12,830 nt of DNA from positions 1 to 12,830 of the forward strand of contig CAINDZ010000592.1 in assembly GCA_903847545.1 (NCBI GenBank), given 5' to 3'. This DNA is from an uncultured bacterium. Lineage in GTDB: Bacteria > Krumholzibacteriota > Krumholzibacteriia > LZORAL124-64-63. Positions 7,095-12,830 of this stretch are shown here, piece after piece. The translations under genes were made by a program, and so were the position numbers. The notes beneath the pieces are model-generated. The model was not told the origin of the DNA. It did no database searches and saw only the letters and a program-made list of their open reading frames with translations. Within the stretch, counting starts at the first letter, position 1. Every line of letters begins with the position of its first letter.

Positions 7095-9128
7095 ATGAAC
7101 AAACGAACTGCCCTCCAATCCGTGAGCGTGCTGACCCTGACCGCCATCGTGCCGAGCGCGCTGGCGGTCAATGCCGGCGAGAAACACGAGCCGCCCCGGC
7201 CGATTGAGGTCACCGATACCGGCATCTCCAAGGTGAAGGCCGGCACGGCCACGGTGCGCGCCGCCCTGCCCAAGGCCAGCACCGACCGGCAATCCCTGCG
7301 CCTGTCGCTGGACGGCTTCCGCGTCGAGGGCGACCCGCGCCTGTCGCCGGAGGCGCTGGACGGCATCCTGGCGCCCTGGAAAGGCAAGGAGCTCAGCTTT
7401 TCCGAGTACGAGGCGGCGATCCACGCCGTGGCCCAGTATCTGCGCGAGCACGGCCACCCCGGCGCCCAGGTGAAGATGTCGCGGGCGATCATCGGCCAGG
7501 GCAAGGTGATGATCGCCATCGAGGGTCTGACCCCCACCACGGCCGCCGTCGCCGAGGCCGAGGTGACGCCGCGCGTCGACGTCAAGGGCTTCAAGGTCAC
7601 CGGCTCGAGCCTGCTGGCCGAGGCCGACCTGCAGGCCCTGCTCGCCGGGTTCGCCGGCAAGCCCCTGACCGCGGCCGAGATGGAACAGGCCGCCCAGGCC
7701 GTCGCCGACCGCCTGCGCGCCATGGGCTACCCGCTGGTGCAGGCCTATCTGCCGCGCCAGCGCGTGGACGGCGGCATCGTCGAGATCGCCGTGCTCGAGG
7801 GCCGGCTCGATCCCGCGTCGGGACGCAACGGCCTGCTGGTCGAAGGCGGCGGCGTGCGAATCAAGCCGAGCGTGATGGAGGAGTTCATCGCCCGCGGCGC
7901 CAAGCCCGGCCAGCCCCTGCGCGTCGCCGACCTGGAGCGCGCGGTGCTGCTGAGCGGCGACCTGCCCGGCGTCAAGAGCGTCAGCACCGTCATCGAGCCC
8001 GGCACCGAGACCGGCTCCACCCGCGTCCGGGCCAAGGTCGAGGAGGGCCGCCTCTTCAGCGCCAGCCTGTGGGCCGACAACTTCGGCAACCGTTACACCG
8101 GCGATGGGCGCGCCACCGGCCAGTTCCTGCTCAACAGCCCGACCGGCAACGGCGAGCAGTACGGCCTCAACCTGGTGGCCTCCAGCGACTCGACCAGCGC
8201 CCGCCTCTCGGTGACGGCGCCGGCGGGCCGCGACGGCCTGCGCCTGGGCGCCGCCTACGCCTGGACCACCGCCAGCTTCGGCGACGACATGCGCACCATC
8301 GACCTCTCCAGCGATTCGCACGACTTCACCCTCAACGCCAGCTACCCGATCATCCGCTCGGCCCAGAAGAACCTGGGGTTCTCGGCCGCCTACGACCGCA
8401 AGCGCTACATCACCGACCTCAGCTGGGGCCGCGAAAACGACCGCGTCATGGACACCCTGACCCTCGGCCTGTCCGGCGACTTCCTGGACGGCTGGGGCGG
8501 GCAGACCCGCTGGTCAGCGGCGCTGGCCGGCGGCGACCTGGATTTGTCCAGGCATGCCGAATACCAGGATGCCGACGCGAAAACCGCCCAGACGGCCGGC
8601 GGCTACGGCAAGCTCAACTGGCAGGTCAGCCGCGTCGCACCCCTGGCCGGCAGTGACCGGTGGTCCTGGATGCTCGCCACCTCCGGCCAGGTCGCCAGCA
8701 AGAACCTGGACAGCGCCGAGAAATTCCAGCTGGGCGGTCCCCAGGGCGTGCGCGCCTACCCGGTCAGCGAGGGCGTGGGCGACCATGGCTGGCTGCTCAA
8801 CGCCGAACTGCGCTACCGCCTGCCCGAGGCCTACCTGAAGGACGCCCACCTGTTCGGTTTCGCCGACGCCGGCGGCGTCACCCAGTACGCCGATCCCTAC
8901 AACGACCCGATCACCGGGTTGCCGTCGCTCGGCAGCCGGCCCAACACCTACACCCTCAAGGGCGTGGGCCTGGGCGCCAACGTCGGCTTCGGCGAGCAGG
9001 GCAGCCTCAAGCTCATGTGGGCGAAGAAGCTGGGCGACAACCCCAACGCCGACCCCGCCAGCAACAACGACAGCGATGGCCAGAACAAATCCAGCCGCGT
9101 CTGGATTCTCGGCAACATCGTTTTCTGA
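7095..9128 (+). CDS. TpsB outer-membrane translocator (FhaC/ShlB family) with three POTRA-like domains
   Basis: This 677-residue outer-membrane protein should secrete the TpsA exoprotein encoded just after it. It has a signal peptide (MNKRTALQSVSVLTLTAIVP), with cleavage likely after SALA at 24, followed by a linker to about 68. Three POTRA-like segments follow: about 70-145 (LDGFRVEGD to VMIAIEGL), 161-238 (VDVKGFKVTGSSLL, YPLVQAYLPRQRVDGGIVEI, VLEGRL; this one matches the usual first POTRA of the family) and 246-318 (PGQPLRVADLERAVLLSGDLPG). Residues 319-677 give a barrel of about 360 residues, with the loop-6 signature GGPQGVRAYP (Arg553) and a C-terminal Phe expected for insertion by the Bam machinery. 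FhaC has two POTRA domains and 584 residues as a precursor, so the extra length fits one extra POTRA. The start at ATG 7095 is set by the signal peptide; the ribosome site (ACAGG) is weak. Confidence 0.93.
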   Translation: MNKRTALQSVSVLTLTAIVPSALAVNAGEKHEPPRPIEVTDTGISKVKAGTATVRAALPKASTDRQSLRLSLDGFRVEGDPRLSPEALDGILAPWKGKELSFSEYEAAIHAVAQYLREHGHPGAQVKMSRAIIGQGKVMIAIEGLTPTTAAVAEAEVTPRVDVKGFKVTGSSLLAEADLQALLAGFAGKPLTAAEMEQAAQAVADRLRAMGYPLVQAYLPRQRVDGGIVEIAVLEGRLDPASGRNGLLVEGGGVRIKPSVMEEFIARGAKPGQPLRVADLERAVLLSGDLPGVKSVSTVIEPGTETGSTRVRAKVEEGRLFSASLWADNFGNRYTGDGRATGQFLLNSPTGNGEQYGLNLVASSDSTSARLSVTAPAGRDGLRLGAAYAWTTASFGDDMRTIDLSSDSHDFTLNASYPIIRSAQKNLGFSAAYDRKRYITDLSWGRENDRVMDTLTLGLSGDFLDGWGGQTRWSAALAGGDLDLSRHAEYQDADAKTAQTAGGYGKLNWQVSRVAPLAGSDRWSWMLATSGQVASKNLDSAEKFQLGGPQGVRAYPVSEGVGDHGWLLNAELRYRLPEAYLKDAHLFGFADAGGVTQYADPYNDPITGLPSLGSRPNTYTLKGVGLGANVGFGEQGSLKLMWAKKLGDNPNADPASNNDSDGQNKSSRVWILGNIVF

Positions 9129-9152
9129 TCGCATAGCACTCACGCGCCCCAC

Positions 9153-9160
9153 GAGGTGGA
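9153..9160 (+). promoter_or_regulatory. Ribosome binding site for the TpsA gene
   Basis: GAGGTGGA lies 3 nt before the ATG at 9164, in the 35-nt gap after the TpsB stop. It is the strongest Shine-Dalgarno-like match in the cluster and supports the start that yields the ESPR. The gap holds no terminator, so TpsA should be cotranscribed with TpsB. Confidence 0.7.
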
Positions 9161-9163
9161 CAG

Positions 9164-9313
9164 ATGAACAAGACATTCAAGATCGTTTGGAGCAACAGCC
9201 GCAACGCCTGGATCGTCGCGCACGAAGCCGCGCGCGCCTTCGGCAAGCCCAGTTCGGCGCGCCGCGCCCTGGGCGCCTCCATCCTGGCCCTGGCCCTGGC
9301 CGATGCCTGGGCC
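9164..9313 (+). other. ESPR-type extended signal peptide of TpsA
   Basis: Residues 1-28 fit the extended signal peptide region seen on large TPS exoproteins and autotransporters: MNKTFKIVWSNSRNAW, then an EAARAFGK block matching the usual pattern of aromatic and Asn/Trp positions. A basic spacer (SSARR) and a hydrophobic core (LGASILALALADAW) follow, with likely cleavage around residues 50-52. ESPRs slow targeting and inner-membrane translocation. That is of interest beside a dedicated SecA-like ATPase. Confidence 0.88.
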
Positions 9314-12300
9314 GCCGCGCCGCCGGCGCCCACGGCCCTGCCCACCGGCGCCCAGATCGTTTCCGGCGCGGGCACGGTGACGCAATCGGCCGCCAGCATG
9401 ACGGTGCAGCAGAACACGGCCAGGATGGTCACCAACTGGCAGACCTTCAACGTCGGCAGCCAGGCCTCCGTCCGCTTCGTGCAGCCCTCCGCCAGTTCCG
9501 TCGTGCTCAACCGCGTGCTCACGGCGGACCCGGCCCAGATCTACGGCAACCTCAGCGCCAACGGCCAGGTGTTCCTGCTGGCCCCCGGCGGCGTGGTGTT
9601 CGGCCCCTCGGCGCGGGTCGACGTCGGCGCCCTCATGGCCTCGTCCATGAACCTGTCCGACCCGGACTTCCTGGCCGGCAACTACCGGCTCACCGGCGCC
9701 GGCGCCGGCGTGCTCAACTTCGGCGAACTGGCCGCGCGCGAAGGCGGCTTCGTCGCCCTGGTGGGCGGCACGGTCGAGAACAGCGGCAGCATCGCCGCCC
9801 CCGCCGGCCAGGTGGCCCTGGCCGCCGGCCAGGGCGCGCGCCTGGAACTCGGCGCCAGCGGCCTGATCTCGGTCGCGGTCGACGCCTCGGCCGCCGCCAG
9901 GGTGGAGAACAAGGGCCTGATCACCGCCGACGGCGGCCGCGTCATGCTCACCGCCAACCGCGCCGCCGAGGCCCTCGGCGTGGCCATCAACCAGGCCGGC
10001 GTGGTGCGCGCCAACACCCTCACGGCCAGGAACGGCGAGATCTGGCTCGACGGCGGCGCCGGCGAGACCCGCGTCGGCGGCCAGATGCTGGCCCTCGGCA
10101 GCCAGCCCGGTGAAAAGGGCGGCAAGATCGTCGCCACCGGCGGCGCCGTGACCCTGGCGGCTGGCAGCGAACTCAACGCCTCCGGCCCGGCCGGCGGCGG
10201 CCAGGTGCTGGTCGGCGGCGGCTGGCAGGGCAAGGACCCGGCCATCGCCGAAGCGAAATCGGTGACCCAGGAGCAGGGCAGCGTCCTCCGCGCCGACGCC
10301 ACCGGGAACGGCGACGGCGGCACGGCCGTGCTCTGGTCAGGCGAAACCACCCGCGTCTCCGGCGAGATCTCGGCGCGCGGCGCCGGGGCCGGGCAGGGCG
10401 GCCGGATCGAGACCTCCAGCCGCAAGGATCTGGGGGTGGCGAGCGCGGCCCGGGTGGACGCGGGCGCGGAGAGCGGAGTGGGCGGTCAGTGGCTCATGGA
10501 CCCTGATACCGTTGTTGTGGCCGGGTCAGGTGGATCGGTTCCTTATCCAGACGGAACCGCCAGCGTATACGCGGATACCATTTCGGCTGCTTTGGGGAAT
10601 AACACCAGCGTAACCATTCAGACCACTACCGGCAGCATTACCGTGAATGCTGCGATCTCCAAGATTGCCGATACCGGTGGTGCGGCGCCGACTCTGACTT
10701 TCGACGCGCTCAACGACATCACGGTCAATCAGGCGATCTCCGCCAGTTCCGGCGTCCTGAACCTGAAGTTCGGGGCTGGAGCGGGCACCCGGGATGGCGG
10801 CACGACCACCATCAACGCCGCGCTCTCGACCAACGGCGGCAATGCCGATTTCTACAAGTTGACCACCCTGGCCCACGCCACCCCGGTGTCCACCAAGCCG
10901 GGCGGCATCACCAGCACCGCCGCCGGCGACATCACCTTCTACAAGGACGTCAGACTCGCCGCGCCCGGCTACTCCGTCACCCTCAACGCCCAGGGGGCGG
11001 AAAGTGGCGGCACCTATACGTCAGCCGGCGGGGACATCGATTTCCGCGGCAGCATTTCCTCCGGCAAGCCCTCGGCGGTGGGTTGGTCGCCGCAGGCGCT
11101 GATCGTCGATACTTCCTCGAGCACCAATTGGCACTCCGGCGCCATCATCTTGGGCGATGCCGCCGCAGACGCGGTCGGCAAGACAGCGGCTGACCTGACA
11201 AACACCGCCAACACCGACGGCCCCCTGCGCAGCCTGACCCTGGCCGGCCCGACGACGATCGCCCTGAAGGCGGCGGCCATGAACTTCGCCAGCACCACCG
11301 GCGACGTGCTCAAGGCCTCCACGATCGAAACCGGTTCGCCGAAGATCGTGCTCTACGCTGCGGATACCGCCATCAGCCTCAAGGGCGGCAGCGTGGCCGG
11401 CATGACCGACGGTTATACCGATTTGGTCCAGGACAGCTTCAACGTCGGCGTGGCGGACAACACGACGAGCAGAACGTTGACGCTCAATTCCGACCGCTCC
11501 ATCAAGATCAAGAACTACGGCATCGATGGCGTGACCAATGCCGACGCCGGGGTCGATACGCTGTCCGTCGCCCTGCACCCGTACTTGGCGAGTGGCGCCA
11601 CCGGCGGCGCCATCATCATGGACAACGCCAGCATCCTGACCAACGGGGGCAGCGTCCACCTGGGCGACGCCAGCGCCAGCGACTATGCGGTCGGTTTCGC
11701 CTCCGACAGCGGCGGCGTGACCGACGGCGTCAACCTCAAGAACGTCGCCATCACCACCGGCGGTGGCGCGGTCACCATCGCCGGCAAGACGGCCTCGAGC
11801 ACGTCGGTGAGCAGCGCCGGCGTCAAGATCACGGGCCTCTTGACCGACATCTCCACGGCCGGTGGCAACCTCACGGTCACCGGCGCGGTCCAGGGCCAGA
11901 CCTCGGGCAACAAGGACGGCGTGATCATCGGCGAAGGCGGTTCCGCCCGCAGCACGCTGCAGACCACCAGCGGCAAGCTCACGATCACCGGCGACGCGAC
12001 GCTTGCGAGTGACCCGACCGGCGGCTCGCGCTACGACGGCGTCATCATTTCCTCGGCGGCGCTCCTGAAGACCACCAGCGGCGACATCGCCATCACCGGC
12101 ACCGGCGGCGGCGGCGACAAGAACTTCATCACCGAAAACCACGGCATCCGCCTGGAAGACGCCAACACCAGCATCCTCTCCGGCACGGGCAACATCGTCC
12201 TGACAGGCACCGCCGGGGGCAAGACCAGCACCACCAGCGGCGACAACAGCTTCGGCATCTATGCCAAGGGCGCCAACATCTACGTCGGCAAGGACGCCAG

Positions 12301-12830
12301 CCTGAGCACGGCGACCGGCGACATCAGCTTCATCGCCGACTCGATGGACTTCGTCAATTCCTCCAGCACCCATTTGCGCGTGGCCAGCAACGGCGAACTG
12401 CTGATCAAGCCGCTGACCACAGGCACCCACATCGAGTTCGGCACGGCGGGCGGCCTGCCGGTGGACATCGGCGGCACCAAGACCCTGTACCTGGGCAGCA
12501 GCTGGTTCAACGGCAGCACGGCGGGCGTCTTCCAGTCCGGCCCGGTGGTCACCGTCAGCCAGGTGAGCGGCACCGAGCAGCAGTTGAGCATCCAGGGCAA
12601 CAGCGGCGGCACGTTTACCTTGAGTAATGGTACGGTGACGACAGCCCCGATCACCTACAGCGCCACGCCGGCCACGTTAAGGGCGAACATCGAGACTGCG
12701 TTGGATGCGGTTTTGGGCGGAGCCAGCGGATCCACCGTCACGGTCAACGCCGACGGCACCTTCAAGGTGGTCTTCGGTTCATCCCAGTCCTCGGCCTTGT
12801 ACGCCAATGCCGACAAGGGGTTCTACGACC
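9164..12830 (+). CDS. TpsA exoprotein, filamentous-haemagglutinin-like (partial at the 3' end)
   Basis: The frame stays open from ATG 9164 to the window end (1222 codons, no stop seen), so this is the N-terminal part of a large secreted protein. Residues 1-28 are an ESPR and about 33-51 the hydrophobic signal core. The TPS domain covers about 60-300 and carries family phrases: NWQTFNVGSQASVRFVQPS, VVLNRV, YGNLSANGQVFLLAPGGVVF. Next come GGQVLVGGGWQG (345-356), LRADATGNGDGGTAVLWSG and GEISARG, typical of TPS adhesins, then WLMDP (443-447) with VYADTISAALGNNTSVTIQT after it. The remainder is Gly/Thr/Ser/Asn-rich with short beta-strand repeats, as expected of a beta-helix, including a 36-residue repeat block (11726-12343). 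I saw no cysteine in the translated part, common in TPS cargo. TpsB lies directly upstream. Adhesion, biofilm or toxin delivery are all possible; the C-terminus that would decide is outside the window. Confidence 0.93.
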   Translation, partial: MNKTFKIVWSNSRNAWIVAHEAARAFGKPSSARRALGASILALALADAWAAAPPAPTALPTGAQIVSGAGTVTQSAASMTVQQNTARMVTNWQTFNVGSQASVRFVQPSASSVVLNRVLTADPAQIYGNLSANGQVFLLAPGGVVFGPSARVDVGALMASSMNLSDPDFLAGNYRLTGAGAGVLNFGELAAREGGFVALVGGTVENSGSIAAPAGQVALAAGQGARLELGASGLISVAVDASAAARVENKGLITADGGRVMLTANRAAEALGVAINQAGVVRANTLTARNGEIWLDGGAGETRVGGQMLALGSQPGEKGGKIVATGGAVTLAAGSELNASGPAGGGQVLVGGGWQGKDPAIAEAKSVTQEQGSVLRADATGNGDGGTAVLWSGETTRVSGEISARGAGAGQGGRIETSSRKDLGVASAARVDAGAESGVGGQWLMDPDTVVVAGSGGSVPYPDGTASVYADTISAALGNNTSVTIQTTTGSITVNAAISKIADTGGAAPTLTFDALNDITVNQAISASSGVLNLKFGAGAGTRDGGTTTINAALSTNGGNADFYKLTTLAHATPVSTKPGGITSTAAGDITFYKDVRLAAPGYSVTLNAQGAESGGTYTSAGGDIDFRGSISSGKPSAVGWSPQALIVDTSSSTNWHSGAIILGDAAADAVGKTAADLTNTANTDGPLRSLTLAGPTTIALKAAAMNFASTTGDVLKASTIETGSPKIVLYAADTAISLKGGSVAGMTDGYTDLVQDSFNVGVADNTTSRTLTLNSDRSIKIKNYGIDGVTNADAGVDTLSVALHPYLASGATGGAIIMDNASILTNGGSVHLGDASASDYAVGFASDSGGVTDGVNLKNVAITTGGGAVTIAGKTASSTSVSSAGVKITGLLTDISTAGGNLTVTGAVQGQTSGNKDGVIIGEGGSARSTLQTTSGKLTITGDATLASDPTGGSRYDGVIISSAALLKTTSGDIAITGTGGGGDKNFITENHGIRLEDANTSILSGTGNIVLTGTAGGKTSTTSGDNSFGIYAKGANIYVGKDASLSTATGDISFIADSMDFVNSSSTHLRVASNGELLIKPLTTGTHIEFGTAGGLPVDIGGTKTLYLGSSWFNGSTAGVFQSGPVVTVSQVSGTEQQLSIQGNSGGTFTLSNGTVTTAPITYSATPATLRANIETALDAVLGGASGSTVTVNADGTFKVVFGSSQSSALYANADKGFYD
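10501..10680 (+). other. Lower-GC segment inside the TpsA gene
   Basis: By hand count the three 60-base lines 10501, 10561 and 10621 are about 60, 50 and 57 percent GC, clearly below the sequence before them. The change begins at the codons just after the WLMDP motif. It encodes a stretch with VYADTISAALGNNTSVTIQT, a common element of TPS adhesins. The reading frame is not broken. A recombination joint between a conserved N-terminus and an exchanged repeat region is a reasonable explanation. Confidence 0.55.
11726..12343 (+). repeat. Degenerate 36-residue repeats in TpsA
   Basis: A two-part pattern recurs: a G[VI]x[IL] strand and, after a variable stretch, a TTSGDIAITG-like strand. The variable residue before the I/L of the second strand is encoded at 11768, 11867, 11975, 12083, 12191 and 12320. 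The three central spacings are exactly 108 bp (36 residues); the outer ones are 99 and 129 bp. Examples are STAGGNLTVTG, TTSGKLTITG, TTSGDIAITG, SGTGNIVLTG and TATGDISFIA. The nucleotide sequences have diverged, so these are old, structurally constrained repeats, probably whole turns of a beta-helix. Confidence 0.7.
12545..12830 (+). other. Distinct beta-rich module at the truncated end of TpsA
   Basis: After the SSWFNGSTAGVFQSG stretch the character of the protein changes. VVTVSQVSGTEQQLSIQG is followed by GGTFTLSNGTVTTAPITYSA, a helical ATLRANIETALDAVLGG and a strand pair STVTVNADGTFKVVF. This order (strand, TTAPI-Y strand, helix with a spaced AL pattern, V-T-V strand, G-x-F-x-V-x-F strand) resembles a module I know from other very large bacterial surface proteins and not from the FhaB repeats. 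It runs out of the window, so its extent and copy number cannot be seen. The assignment rests on visual resemblance. Confidence 0.45.

Noticed and set aside
11021..12430. 469-codon open frame on the - strand within TpsA
   Set aside because: Its Gly/Ala/Asp/Val repetitive product mirrors the Gly/Thr-rich TpsA repeats. The + strand frame continues unbroken from the TPS domain.

Overview
The window is very GC-rich, with strong GGC/CTG/GCC codon preference. Every gene I can support lies on the + strand in one tightly packed cluster. The N-terminal extended signal peptide region (ESPR) of the last protein is a feature known mainly from Beta- and Gammaproteobacteria. Together with the base composition and the family types, this points to a high-GC betaproteobacterium (Rhodocyclales-like, for example), but I cannot fix the genus.

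Layout. Positions 1-320 hold an array of long, nearly perfect GC-rich repeats, each carrying a 26-bp palindrome. From 341 to the end of the window run six genes: (1) 341-2170, two GAF-like domains, one membrane segment and a HlyD-type periplasmic adaptor; (2) 2176-4326, a PqqD-like N-terminal domain, an M50/site-2-protease-type membrane metalloprotease and a HlyD-like C-terminal half; (3) 4329-6314, a 661-residue SecA-like ATPase that stops before most of the helical-scaffold, helical-wing and C-terminal parts of housekeeping SecA; (4) 6311-7060, a small exported HlyD/RND-type adaptor; (5) 7095-9128, a TpsB (FhaC/ShlB-family) outer-membrane translocator with what look like three POTRA domains instead of two; (6) 9164 to beyond the window end, a TpsA (filamentous-haemagglutinin-like) exoprotein with an ESPR signal peptide. 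Gaps between genes are 5 nt, 2 nt, a 4-nt ATGA overlap, 34 nt and 35 nt. No terminator is visible between them, so they probably form one transcription unit.

How the parts may work together. Genes 5 and 6 are a two-partner secretion (TPS) pair: the exoprotein enters the periplasm through Sec and leaves through TpsB. The unusual part is genes 1-4, which together supply an ATPase, a polytopic membrane protein and three adaptor-type modules, with no ABC, RND or MFS pump. My working hypothesis is a dedicated inner-membrane and periplasmic module for the TPS substrate. In it the short SecA-like ATPase would drive or select the cargo, the M50/adaptor pair would form or process at the inner membrane, and the small adaptor would span the periplasm to the enlarged POTRA region of TpsB. 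The domain assignments come from motifs visible in the sequence. The joint function is inference.

The exoprotein looks mosaic: a canonical TPS N-terminus, a stretch of clearly lower GC directly after the conserved WLMDP motif, a regular 36-residue repeat block, and a different beta-rich module at the truncated end.
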